From: Sandaracinaceae bacterium | GTDB taxonomy: Bacteria; Myxococcota_A; Polyangia; Polyangiales; Houyiibacteriaceae | Assembly: GCA_020633055.1 (NCBI GenBank) | Contig: JACKEJ010000011.1 | Location: 388,766 to 452,765, forward strand | Length of the DNA stretch: 64,000 nucleotides | Direction: 5' to 3' | Shown: one piece after another, positions 53,748-62,967 of the stretch | How positions within the stretch are numbered: the stretch's first letter is position 1 | Layout: each line of letters opens with the position of its first letter | Notes under the pieces: generated by a model | What the model saw: the letters and a program-made list of their open reading frames with translations, nothing else | Told to the model about the DNA's origin: nothing | Databases searched by the model: none | Translations under genes and position numbers: made by a program

Positions 53748-56012
53748 CTCGCCCTCGCAGACCACCGCGAAGGTGACGCCCTCCATCGTCGGGGCCTCGG
53801 CCAGGCGCACGGCGATGGGCGTGACCACGCGCTCTTCGATGACCCGCTGGAGCGGTCGTGCACCGCGCCGTTCGTCGTAGCCCAGCTCGGCCAGCCGGTC
53901 GCGGGCGCGGGACGAGACCTGCAGCTCGGCGGCGCGCGAAACGAAGCCCTCTCGCTGGCGCACTTTGGCGATCTCGAGGTCCACGATGCGGCGCACGTCA
54001 TCCGGCTGCAGGTGGCGGAACGACACCACGTGGTCCAGGCGGTTCCAGAACTCGGGGCGGAAGTGGTCGCGCACACCGCGCGCGAAGTCGTTGTCGCGCT
54101 CCCGCGCGAACCCGGGTGCGGCGCGCTCGCTGACGCCGAGGTTGCTGGTCATGACCACGATGGTCATGCGGAAGTCCACCAGGCTGCCGCGTGAGTCGGT
54201 CAGGCGCCCCTCGCCCAGCAGCCCGAGGAGGAGGTCGAAGGTCTCCCGATGGGCCTTCTCGATCTCGTCGAAGAGCACCACACACAGCGGCTGGGCGCGC
54301 ACGCGCTGCGCCAGGCTGGTCACGCCCTCCCCCACCTCGAGCAGGCGCTGGGCCGCGCCGCGCACCATGTACTCGCTCATGTCCACGCGGATCAGGCGCT
54401 TGGCGTCGCCGAACAGGTAGCGCGCCAGCTGCTTGGCGAGCTCGGTCTTGCCCACGCCCGTCGGGCCCACGAAGAACAGGCTGCCGAGGGGCTTGTCGGG
54501 GTCGTGCACACCCGCCTTGAACGGCACCACCACGCGCGCGCACGCCTCGCACGCGGAGTCCTGTCCGATGACCCCCGCGCTGAGGGCCTGCGCGACGTCG
54601 CGCGTGGTGACGGGGTGCTCGTCGGCGATCACCGTGATGGGCAGCCCGCTGTAGCGGGAGTAGGCCACACTCACGTCGGCCGGGTAGAGCAGCGCTGGGC
54701 GCGCATCGTCCGCGTCGAGCCAGTCGAGGAAGTGCACGGCCTTGCCCGGGAAGCGCTGGTCGCGCCGGAAGGCCGAGAGGTGATGCACGACGCGCTCCAC
54801 GGCGTCGGGGTGGATGACGGCGCCAGGCCGCCCCTCGCGCTGCGCCGAACGACCGCTGCGCTGCAGCACCAGACGCGCTACCGAAGCGCGGGGCATCTCG
54901 GGCAGCTCGACGACGTCCATGGCGTCAAGCAGCGTTGCCGCATGGCGCCGCGCCCACTCGCGCTCGCTGGGCGTGCACTCGGCGATGATGGGCAGCGACG
55001 AAGAGAGCACCGCGGGCGCGAACAGGTCCCCCACGGACGAGCCTGCGGAGCGCTCCTTGAGGAACGAGGCCAGGCCCCCGACGTAGAGGAAGTCGCGCTC
55101 GTCGGTCAGCTCGTCGATCAGCTCGAGGCAGCGCTCCTGCCACTGGCCGAGGTAGATCATCCCCGCGATCAAGCGGTCGGCCGAGGTGGCCCACAGACGC
55201 GGGACGTGCCGGCTCTGCGCGCGCCGCTTGCGCAGCAGCTCGCGGGCGAAGGCCTGCACCAGCGTGGTCTTGCCCACGCCGGGTTCGCCCACGACCAGCA
55301 CCGAGGGCAGCGGGCGCTCGTCCACCAGCGCCATCAGTTCGGAGAGCACTCCCTGGGACGCGGTCCGACGCGGCAGGCGCCCCTCGGCGCTGCGCTGCAC
55401 CCACTCCTCGCTCACCGCGCTCGCCACCGGGAAGTCGAGCCGCAGCTGCTCGGCGGCAGACAGACCCTTCGCGGCAGCACGGCTGCGCGCGAACTCACCG
55501 GGCTCGAAGACCTCGACGCTGTCGGCCGCCTGCTGGTCGAAGTCGTACACCCAGCTCTGCTGACCGCCCATCAGCGCGGCACCGATGGCCGTGCGCAGCG
55601 CGTCGGGCGCCAGCTCCAGCTCCTCCAGCAGGATCCACCAGCCGAAGCGCGGGAGCATGACGCGGTAGCCCCCCGTGGGCAGCTTCGACCACGCGTAGGA
55701 GACGCGCAGCGGGATGGTGCGCGCCCCAACGACCGCCTGCTTGTCCACCAAGCTGGCTGGGCGCACCACGACGCGCGCCACCCCCACCTCGAACATCTCG
55801 GTGAACAGGTAGGCCTCGAGGGCCTCGCTGCCCGTCGCCAAGCGCTCGGTGAGTTCTTGCTCGATCAGCCCCAGCACCTCCTCGCGCGAGAAGCCGTAGG
55901 CCGACGGCGGCGGCGCGTCGAACGGACCGGCGCGCAGGCGCATCAGGTAGCCCGACCAGTGCCCCTCGGGGTGCGCCACCAGGTAGACCCGCAGCGTGGG
56001 CTTGCCGCTCAT
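53703..56012 (-). CDS. Divergent ClpB-like double-AAA ATPase, last of three
   Basis: A 769-residue protein from ATG 56012. Residues 1-170 form a new N-terminal domain (YLVAHPEGHWSGYLMRL; no Clp N repeats). D1 has Walker A GEPGVGKTT near 243, but Walker B is FLYVGGLAS, without the Asp-Glu. D2 has Walker A GPTGVGKTE near 516, Walker B VVLFDEIEKAH near 580, sensor 1 VVMTSNLG and Arg finger RPEFWNRLD, and sensor 2 GARPLQR. Instead of the D2 pore loop GYVGY, the sequence is LLEVGEGVTSLAQR; the D1 loop keeps one Tyr (GMIYLGQWQER). Overlaps both neighbours by four bases, so translation is coupled. Role unknown; related to ClpB/ClpV but not canonical. Confidence 0.88.
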   Translation of the reverse strand: MSGKPTLRVYLVAHPEGHWSGYLMRLRAGPFDAPPPSAYGFSREEVLGLIEQELTERLATGSEALEAYLFTEMFEVGVARVVVRPASLVDKQAVVGARTIPLRVSYAWSKLPTGGYRVMLPRFGWWILLEELELAPDALRTAIGAALMGGQQSWVYDFDQQAADSVEVFEPGEFARSRAAAKGLSAAEQLRLDFPVASAVSEEWVQRSAEGRLPRRTASQGVLSELMALVDERPLPSVLVVGEPGVGKTTLVQAFARELLRKRRAQSRHVPRLWATSADRLIAGMIYLGQWQERCLELIDELTDERDFLYVGGLASFLKERSAGSSVGDLFAPAVLSSSLPIIAECTPSEREWARRHAATLLDAMDVVELPEMPRASVARLVLQRSGRSAQREGRPGAVIHPDAVERVVHHLSAFRRDQRFPGKAVHFLDWLDADDARPALLYPADVSVAYSRYSGLPITVIADEHPVTTRDVAQALSAGVIGQDSACEACARVVVPFKAGVHDPDKPLGSLFFVGPTGVGKTELAKQLARYLFGDAKRLIRVDMSEYMVRGAAQRLLEVGEGVTSLAQRVRAQPLCVVLFDEIEKAHRETFDLLLGLLGEGRLTDSRGSLVDFRMTIVVMTSNLGVSERAAPGFARERDNDFARGVRDHFRPEFWNRLDHVVSFRHLQPDDVRRIVDLEIAKVRQREGFVSRAAELQVSSRARDRLAELGYDERRGARPLQRVIEERVVTPIAVRLAEAPTMEGVTFAVVCEGESPLPVRGQVIAVQL

Positions 56013-59000
56013 GCGTCCTCCGGCAGGCGCTCGCTGGCCCGCAGCGCCCAGTAGTGCGGCAGCACGTCCGCCAGGCGGCGACACTGGTGCGTGCCCGACG
56101 TGCCCAGGCGGAAGTCCTCGATCTCGATCGGCGCCAGCTCACCCGGGCGCAGCGGCGGGTCGAAGCGCACGCGTCGCACACACGGCAGGAGGCCGTCCGG
56201 GTCGGGCGGGAGGGGCTCCTCGCCCCGCTCGAGGGCGTCCTCGAAGCGCGCCCGCGCCTGGTCGGCCTCCTCGATCACACACAGCGGCGCGAGATCGTCC
56301 GTGTCGGGCAGCACGCGCACGCGCACCACCTCGGAGCCGCTGAGCATGGAGGTGCGCACATGACAGCCCTCCTCGCCGGCGAAGAAGTCGGTCACGCCGA
56401 GCCCCACGAACTTGAGCACCACGCGCGCGGCGCCATGGTTCTCGGGCAGGCCCAGCTTGTCGAGGTCCTCGAAGGCCAGCTCGCGCCGTGTGCCGTCGGA
56501 CATCGCGAGCGCTGCGGCCACCAGCACACCGCGCCCAGCACGATAGGCCTCGATCAGCCATCCGAACAGGTCCTGGTCGCGCGCCGTAACGCGGCGGCGG
56601 CGCCCCTGCCCCACGCGCAGCAGCTCCACCAGGGCGCTGTGCTGCGCGGCATCGTGCGCAGCGCGTGTGGCCCGCTCCAGGAACCAGGTCTCGGCCAGCG
56701 CCAGCAGCGTGTCCTTGCGCGAGAGACGCGGGGCGTCGGGCAGCACGTAGCGCGGGTGCAGCAGGCGCACGCGTCGCCCCCAGTCCGTGTTCGACTCGCG
56801 GTAGGTCTCGAGCGCCAGCTCCTGCAGGCCCTCTTCCATCCAGTCGTCGTGTCGCACCCAGGCCTCGAGGCGGTCGCGGAACGCGAGCAGCTCGCCGCGC
56901 ACCAGCTCGGCGCGGTGCACGTGGTCGGCGGAGCCCTGTTCGCCCTCGGTGGCCTCGGGCAAGTGACGTCGCAGCTCGCTCACGGCCTGCTCCACGAGCG
57001 GTCCGTCGAGCAGACCATCGATGATGCGCAGCGCGTCGGGGAGCTCCTCCACCAGCTCGTGGGGACCGCGCTGGAGCAACGGCAGGAGGCGCAGCTCACC
57101 GCCGCTGGGCTCGGCCTCACGCAGGGTATCCACGTGCAAGCGGTACTCTCCCGCCGCGTCGTACACACGCACGATGCGCATCTCGGCGCGCGTGTGCCCC
57201 GCCACTTCCTCGGCCAGCACGTGCCCGATGTTCTGCTCGAGATAGCGCTTGAGCGAGCGGGCGCCCAGCTGCGGGTCGAACGCCTCGCGCACCATGCGCT
57301 CGGTGGCGCTCTGCGTCGCGAACACGAACACCTGCCGCTCGAGCAGGCCGCGTCGCGCCAGGAGCTGCGCCAGCTCCTTCTCGGCCACGCTCGCCGCGAC
57401 GTCCACGTCGAAGGGGTGGAAACGCACCACGCGGTCGATGCGGTTGTAGAGCTCGGGCGGGAAGAAGTCCTTCACCTCGCGCGCGACGCCCTCGCTCGAG
57501 CTACGGCTGCCCCCGAAGCCCACCTGCGGACGCGGCTCGGCGCCCAGGTTGGACGTCATCAGGATGACCGCGTGTGTGAAGTCGGCTTCGTTGCCTTCGG
57601 CGTCCGAGAGGCGCCCCTCGTCCAGCAGCTGGAGCAGCAGGTAGTGCACGCTGGGGTGCGCCTTCTCGATCTCGTCGAAGAGCACCACCGAGAACGGCGT
57701 CTGCCGCACCGCCTCGGTCAGCGCGCCGCGCGGGCGGAAGCGGTCCCCCATCAGACGCGCCGGCGCGTCGGGCGCGTTGTATTCGCCCATGTCGAAGCGC
57801 AGCAGGCGCCCACGGCTGCCGTAGAGGTAGTCGGACAGGGCCTTGGCCAGCTCGGTCTTGCCCGTGCCCGTCGGCCCCGTGAACAGGTACGTGGCGTAGG
57901 GGCGCGCCGGGTCCGTCAGCCCGGCGTGGATGCGCATGACCACGTCCACCACGGCGTTCACGGCCTCGCGCTGCCCCACCACGCGATCCTCGAGGCGCAC
58001 CTGCACGGCCCCGGGGACGAGCGGCTCCGTCGGGCGCAGCAGCTCGGACGGTAGCCCCGTGCGCTCGCTGACCATGTCCACCACGGAGTCCTCGTCGATG
58101 ACCCCACCCCCGTCGGCGTAGCGCGGCAGGCGGCTCATCCAGCTGAGCGCGGCCCCGGGCAGCGCCGTCCCGTGGAAGAGCGTCTGGGCCAGCTCGAGCA
58201 GCGTGCGGAAGGCGGGCGGGTGGAAGCGTGTGGTGGTCGACGCCTCGATCTCGCGCGCCCGCTCGAGCATCATGCCCAGCGTCTCGCGCGGGCTCGAGGC
58301 GGGCACGCGCACCTCGGCGAACAAGTCGGCGAAGGCGGGCGCGTCCTCGCGCAGCTTGTCCCACTGCGCGGGGGTGGCCTCGCCCATCACGCACAGCTCG
58401 CCGCGGGCGATGGGGCCACGCAAGAGGTCCGCGACGGCGCGCGTGCTGTCGCGCGACTGACCGAGCTTGCCCATGGTGTGCAGGTCTTCCAGCCACACGA
58501 TGACGCGGCTGCGCCGCGCGTCGCGCAGGAGCGTGACCACGCGCTCTTCCCACTCGCCCACCCGGCTCATGCCCGCGATGATGCGCTTGCCGCTGAGCGA
58601 CACCACGTGCGTGACCTGGTCCAGGTTGCCGTGCGCAGGGTAGTCCTCCGCGTCGAGCAGGTCGTACACCAGCTGATGCAGCGCCGTGGTCTTGCCCGCG
58701 CCGCTGGGACCGAGGGCCACCAACGGCAGGCGCTGTTGCGCCCCCACCAGGCGCCCGAGCGCGTCGCGCACGACAGGCCGAGGTTGCCCCTTGGGGAGCC
58801 GCCCGTCGGCCGCGCGCAGCGTGAGGTCCGTGCCGAGCGTGCCCAGCAGCCCGAGGCCCTTGCGCTTGCCCTCCTCCGCCTTGTTGCCACCACGGCGCGC
58901 CGGGTCCTCGTCCAGGTCGTCGAAGGGGCCGCGGCGCCGCTTGAGCCCATCGATCAAGCTGGGGACGCGCGCGCGAAACGCGACGGCACGGATGAGGTCC

Positions 59001-59467
59001 TGACCGTCGGTCTCGAGCGCCTCGACGAGCTCACCCGTGAGCCCCGCCCACGCGTGCCGAAAGAAGCGCGTGGCCTGCTCGGCCACCGGGGCGTCTCCGT
59101 CGAGGGCGAACCACTCGTGCGGGCGCCGTGGGTGGTAGGCCACGTAGAGCAGGGCGTCGGGGCCCCGGTGACGCGGCTCGATGACGACCGGGAAGCGCCC
59201 CGAGGTCTTGACGCGCTGCTCACCGCGCAGCGTGAGCTCCAGCTGCGGCCGCTCGAGGCGCAGGCCTTCGCGCAGCGTGAAGCGCGCCAGGTCGCGCGGG
59301 GTCTGGGTGAGCAAGATGGCCTGCAGGCGCTCGCGCAGCTGCGACTCGAGCTTGATGGGGCTCTGACCGCGCAGCGTGACGTCGCGCCCCTCCCCGAGAC
59401 CCAGCGTGTTCCACTCCAGCGTGCCCCCGCCGAGGCGCCGCTGATAGACGGCGATGCTGAAGTTCAC
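56009..59467 (-). CDS. Divergent ClpB-like double-AAA ATPase with long C-terminal extension, middle of three
   Basis: A 1,152-residue protein from GTG 59467, overlapping the upstream stop (GTGA). N-terminal domain (about 170 residues) similar in pattern to the other two. D1: Walker A GPSGAGKTT near 252, Walker B VIVWLEDLHTM, pore segment AGMSRVGEWEER (no aromatic). D2: Walker A GPTGTGKTE near 530, Walker B VVLFDEIEKAH near 594, sensor 1 ILMTSNLG, Arg finger PPELYNRID. The D2 pore loop is RLMGDRFRPRGALTEAV, without GYVGY. Residues 790-1152 form an extension containing FFAGEEGCHVRTSML, resembling the release-factor PCRF stretch. Function unknown. Confidence 0.88.
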   Translation of the reverse strand: MNFSIAVYQRRLGGGTLEWNTLGLGEGRDVTLRGQSPIKLESQLRERLQAILLTQTPRDLARFTLREGLRLERPQLELTLRGEQRVKTSGRFPVVIEPRHRGPDALLYVAYHPRRPHEWFALDGDAPVAEQATRFFRHAWAGLTGELVEALETDGQDLIRAVAFRARVPSLIDGLKRRRGPFDDLDEDPARRGGNKAEEGKRKGLGLLGTLGTDLTLRAADGRLPKGQPRPVVRDALGRLVGAQQRLPLVALGPSGAGKTTALHQLVYDLLDAEDYPAHGNLDQVTHVVSLSGKRIIAGMSRVGEWEERVVTLLRDARRSRVIVWLEDLHTMGKLGQSRDSTRAVADLLRGPIARGELCVMGEATPAQWDKLREDAPAFADLFAEVRVPASSPRETLGMMLERAREIEASTTTRFHPPAFRTLLELAQTLFHGTALPGAALSWMSRLPRYADGGGVIDEDSVVDMVSERTGLPSELLRPTEPLVPGAVQVRLEDRVVGQREAVNAVVDVVMRIHAGLTDPARPYATYLFTGPTGTGKTELAKALSDYLYGSRGRLLRFDMGEYNAPDAPARLMGDRFRPRGALTEAVRQTPFSVVLFDEIEKAHPSVHYLLLQLLDEGRLSDAEGNEADFTHAVILMTSNLGAEPRPQVGFGGSRSSSEGVAREVKDFFPPELYNRIDRVVRFHPFDVDVAASVAEKELAQLLARRGLLERQVFVFATQSATERMVREAFDPQLGARSLKRYLEQNIGHVLAEEVAGHTRAEMRIVRVYDAAGEYRLHVDTLREAEPSGGELRLLPLLQRGPHELVEELPDALRIIDGLLDGPLVEQAVSELRRHLPEATEGEQGSADHVHRAELVRGELLAFRDRLEAWVRHDDWMEEGLQELALETYRESNTDWGRRVRLLHPRYVLPDAPRLSRKDTLLALAETWFLERATRAAHDAAQHSALVELLRVGQGRRRRVTARDQDLFGWLIEAYRAGRGVLVAAALAMSDGTRRELAFEDLDKLGLPENHGAARVVLKFVGLGVTDFFAGEEGCHVRTSMLSGSEVVRVRVLPDTDDLAPLCVIEEADQARARFEDALERGEEPLPPDPDGLLPCVRRVRFDPPLRPGELAPIEIEDFRLGTSGTHQCRRLADVLPHYWALRASERLPEDA

Positions 59468-62400
59468 GAGGCCCCCTCCACGGACGTCTCGGCTTCGCGG
59501 CGCGCGGCCCGGGCGCGCTGGGCGTCGCGCAGCACCGTGCCGACGATGCGGTCGATGTGCTCCCAGTAGGCGTCCGCCGGCACCTCGAGCTCGCTCTCGC
59601 CCACGCGCACGCGCCCCCGCCGCGGGTCGACGACGCGCGCCGCCTGCTCGAGATGAAGCGCACCACGCGGGTCGAAGGGCGCCGGGGTGACGCGGGCCAG
59701 CGTGGTCTGCTTGGGGGGCGCCTCCGCGATCACGAACGACACGGAGAAGTGCCGGCGCGGCGGGCCGTCGGCGTCGGCGAGCACCCGATGCAGGCCTCGC
59801 TCGGCGTACAGGTAGCTGCCCGAGAGGGGTCCGCTCAGGCTGAGCACCAGCGACAGCGGCGCGCGGGGCTCGCGCTCCACCAGGGCGCGCAGCTCGTCGG
59901 GACCGTGGGCGGGGGCGAACGCGTGCGCGCCCCAGTCGCTGGGCGTCTGCGTGACCTCGACGCCGGTCATCGCGCGGGCCGGGAAGCCCCACACGCTCCA
60001 GCCGCGCTCCTTGGTCTCCCGCAGCAGGCCCAGCAGCCACGAACCCGCGCCGCAGTGCGCGTCGCGCTCCTGCACGTAGACCGAGGCACGGTCCACCGGC
60101 TCGTCCGTCATGCTGGCGCGGACACCCGCGCGCGTGAGCCGGTCGCGCAGCGCCCGGGCCAGGGCGTGGTCGATGTCCGCGGACGTCTCCCCCGCCCAGA
60201 GGGAGCCCAGCAGCAGCTCTTCGTAGATGCGGGTCTCCTCGGCGGCCGCCTCCAGCTCCGCGAGCGGCGCCTCCAGGCGTCCGATGTCGCGCGCCACGCT
60301 GGCCGAAGAGGCGGTCGCCTGCCGGGAAGAGCGACGCGCCAGCTGCATCGTCAGGAACCGTCGCCGTTGCGTCAGGGCCTCGATGGCGGGCGACACCATC
60401 CACGCGTGCGCCTCACGCCGCAGCGCCGAGAACGCGTCGATCACGCTCAGGTCGTGGCGCGCGGCGCCGTGGTCTCCCCGATAGACCTCGATCAGCCACT
60501 CGCCAGCACGGTGCGCCACCATGCGCTCGCTCGCGCCGACGCCTTTCGCGGGCTCGCTGTCGTCCTCGAGGCGAATGGACAGCGTGGCGCCCTCCCAGGC
60601 CTCGCCCAGCTCGCCGATCACCCGCGCGAGCGGCGCGGCCAGCGACTCGTCGAGAAAACGCCGCATGCCCCGCGCGCCGTAGGCCGGGTCGTGCCCCGCG
60701 CTGGCCATGCTCTCGAGCGCGCGTGTGCTGATCCAGAGCGTGGCCCGGGCGTCGCGGAAGCCGCGCCGCTGCGCCAGCTTGCGCACCATCAAGCGCGTGA
60801 CGGCGCGCATCTGCTCGGTGTCGAGGGACGCGAAGGGCACCACCCGGTCGATGCGGTTCACGAACTCGGGCCTGAAGCGCGCCTCCACCGCCGCGTCGTA
60901 GTGCTCGTCGGCAGCCGGCGCCCGCGCACCGAGCCCCAGCGGCGCCCGCGCGCGATGCTGCGCGCCCAGGTTGCTGGTCATGATCAGGATCACGTTGTGG
61001 AAGTAGGCCGTGCGCCCGCGCGCGTCGGTCAACCGCCCCTCGCCGCACACCTGCAGCAACAGGTCGAACACGCTCGGGTCGGCCTTCTCGAGCTCGTCCA
61101 GCAGCACCACGCCGAAGGGCTTGCGGCGCACCTCGCGCGTGAGCGCCCCCTCGCGCGAGTCGGTGCCGCGGATGAGCCGCTCGGCCGCGCTCGGGTCCGC
61201 GTACTCGCTCATGTCGAAGCGGATGATGTGGGCCTCGTCGCCGAACACCTCGGCCGCCAGCGCGCGCGCCAGCTCGGTCTTACCCACACCCGTGGGTCCC
61301 ACGAACAAGAAGCTGGCCAGCGGCTTCTCGCCGGGCGAGAGGGACGCCTTGAGCACCCCGAGGGTCTCGAGCACGCGCTCCACCGCCGGCTCTTGGCCAA
61401 TGACGCGCGCCCGCAGCCGGTCGCGTAGGCGGTCGGCGCCGAGCGCCTGCCCTGGGTCCAGCAGGAAGCGCGGCACGCCCGTCACGGCGCTGAACGTGAG
61501 GTACGCCTGCTCCGCGTCGATGGAGGTCCCGCCCGAGGGATCCACGCGCCGCGCGGCGGAGACCACCTCCTCGTACAGGCGCAGCGCCTTCCCCGGGAAC
61601 GCGCGGTAGGGCACGAAGCGCTCCGTCAGCGCCAGGATCACCCGCTCGGTCTCGGGGCCCATCAGCGGCGCGTCTGCGACGTTCCCCGCTCGGCGCGAGT
61701 CGTGCTCGACGCGAGCATGGAGCACCGCGGCCGTCTCGTCGCGCGTCATGGCGGGCAGCGAGATGACGTGGAACAGCGCGAGGAAGCTCGGGTCCCGCTG
61801 GCGCAGCTCGTCCAACACCTCGCTGGTCAGCTCGCCCACGATGCGCACGCGCCCGTCGTCCACGAAGGGCTTCACCCCGGACGCGAGGTCGACGAAGCCG
61901 CCCGCCTTGTCGCCGAAGAGATCGGCCAGGTCGTCGAAGTACAGGATGGCATCGAGCTTCTCGACGGCGGTGAGCACGCGCCGCAGGCGCTCCTGCCACT
62001 GGCCCAGCCCGCTCTGCCCGGCGATCAGCTGCGCGCCCGAGGTGGCCCACACCAGGCGCCCTTCCTGCGCGCCCACGCCGCGCAGCCACGCGTCGAACAG
62101 CGCGCTCTTGCCGGTGCCCTCCGCGCCCACGAGCACGACGCCGCTGCGCCTGGGCGCGGCCAACAGCGCGCTCAAGCCCGCCAGCTCTTGGCGCCGGCCG
62201 ACGAAGGGCGCGCTGGGACGATGACCGCCGTGTAGCGCCCGCCCCACGTGGTCGAGCATCTCGCGCGCCGCGCGGCGCTCGGCCTGCTGCGTGAGCCTGC
62301 GCGTGAGGTTGGCGACGGCGCCGCGCTGCTGCCCGCGCTCGGCCAGGGTCAGCGTGAGCACCTCGACCTCCACCACGGCCGACGGAAGCAGGTCCAGCCA

Positions 62401-62844
62401 CTGCGCGGGCGTGGGCTCGAGGGCGTGCACCAGGCGCCGCGCCTCGGCGCGGATGGTCTCTTCGAGGGGCTCGTCGTGCTCCACGTGGAAGGCGTGGTTG
62501 AGCGGCAGGATGACCGCCCAGTGCGAGCGCCCACGCGGGATGAGCGCGCACGGAAACACCACCTGGTGCTCGCGGCGCAGCGCGTGCGGGAGGTCCTCAC
62601 GCGCGATGGGCACGTGCACGAGGCGCCCCTCGCACTCCGGCGGCAGGTGCAGCTTGGCGACGTCGGGGGCGGACAGCTCCAGCAGCTGCGCCTCCAGGAA
62701 CAGGCGCAGCTCCTCGACGCAGTCGTCCCGCAGGCCATACGCCGCCCAGTCGGGGCGCATCACCGGATACGCCACGCAGGCGCCGTTCGTGTCCTCGTGG
62801 ATCGCGATCAGCGTGCGCAGGCTGCGAGGGAGGACGTCGTCCAT
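59464..62844 (-). CDS. Divergent ClpB-like double-AAA ATPase with long C-terminal extension, first of three
   Basis: About 1,126 residues from ATG 62844 (GTG at 62853 is possible). N-terminal domain: RSLRTLIAIHEDTNGACVAY, YGLRDDCVEELRLFLEAQLL. D1: Walker A GAEGTGKSA near 239, Walker B ILYFDDLADLF, pore segment AGQSGLGQWQER (Gly in place of the aromatic). D2: Walker A GPTGVGKTE near 516, Walker B VVLLDELEKAD near 582, sensor 1 LIMTSNLG, Arg finger RPEFVNRID. Pore loop RLIRGTDSREGALTREV lacks GYVGY. C-terminal extension has LYAERGLHRVLADAD and PRRHFSVSFV near 1,010-1,040, resembling RF2 PCRF (GxHRL ... RRHTSF). Its stop overlaps the next start (GTGA). Possible name: Clp-like triple cassette subunit. 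Confidence 0.88.
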   Translation of the reverse strand: MDDVLPRSLRTLIAIHEDTNGACVAYPVMRPDWAAYGLRDDCVEELRLFLEAQLLELSAPDVAKLHLPPECEGRLVHVPIAREDLPHALRREHQVVFPCALIPRGRSHWAVILPLNHAFHVEHDEPLEETIRAEARRLVHALEPTPAQWLDLLPSAVVEVEVLTLTLAERGQQRGAVANLTRRLTQQAERRAAREMLDHVGRALHGGHRPSAPFVGRRQELAGLSALLAAPRRSGVVLVGAEGTGKSALFDAWLRGVGAQEGRLVWATSGAQLIAGQSGLGQWQERLRRVLTAVEKLDAILYFDDLADLFGDKAGGFVDLASGVKPFVDDGRVRIVGELTSEVLDELRQRDPSFLALFHVISLPAMTRDETAAVLHARVEHDSRRAGNVADAPLMGPETERVILALTERFVPYRAFPGKALRLYEEVVSAARRVDPSGGTSIDAEQAYLTFSAVTGVPRFLLDPGQALGADRLRDRLRARVIGQEPAVERVLETLGVLKASLSPGEKPLASFLFVGPTGVGKTELARALAAEVFGDEAHIIRFDMSEYADPSAAERLIRGTDSREGALTREVRRKPFGVVLLDELEKADPSVFDLLLQVCGEGRLTDARGRTAYFHNVILIMTSNLGAQHRARAPLGLGARAPAADEHYDAAVEARFRPEFVNRIDRVVPFASLDTEQMRAVTRLMVRKLAQRRGFRDARATLWISTRALESMASAGHDPAYGARGMRRFLDESLAAPLARVIGELGEAWEGATLSIRLEDDSEPAKGVGASERMVAHRAGEWLIEVYRGDHGAARHDLSVIDAFSALRREAHAWMVSPAIEALTQRRRFLTMQLARRSSRQATASSASVARDIGRLEAPLAELEAAAEETRIYEELLLGSLWAGETSADIDHALARALRDRLTRAGVRASMTDEPVDRASVYVQERDAHCGAGSWLLGLLRETKERGWSVWGFPARAMTGVEVTQTPSDWGAHAFAPAHGPDELRALVEREPRAPLSLVLSLSGPLSGSYLYAERGLHRVLADADGPPRRHFSVSFVIAEAPPKQTTLARVTPAPFDPRGALHLEQAARVVDPRRGRVRVGESELEVPADAYWEHIDRIVGTVLRDAQRARAARREAETSVEGAS

Positions 62845-62967
62845 GGGGCGCACATCATACGGATCTCGTCGCGCCAGTGGGCGTCGTTGTGCGCACTAGC
62901 ACGCCGCATGCGGGCCTTCGAACGAGCCAGCGCTTCCCCCAACCCGGATCGTGCTCCAGGGGCCGTG

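Noticed and set aside
59557..61428. Long plus-strand open frame (623 codons) opposite the first Clp-like gene
   Set aside because: No domain or signal, and the minus strand carries all Walker motifs; it is a shadow frame.
53703..62844. Type VI secretion ClpV
   Set aside because: No TssB, TssC or other T6SS gene is adjacent, and the pore loops and N-terminal domains do not fit ClpV.
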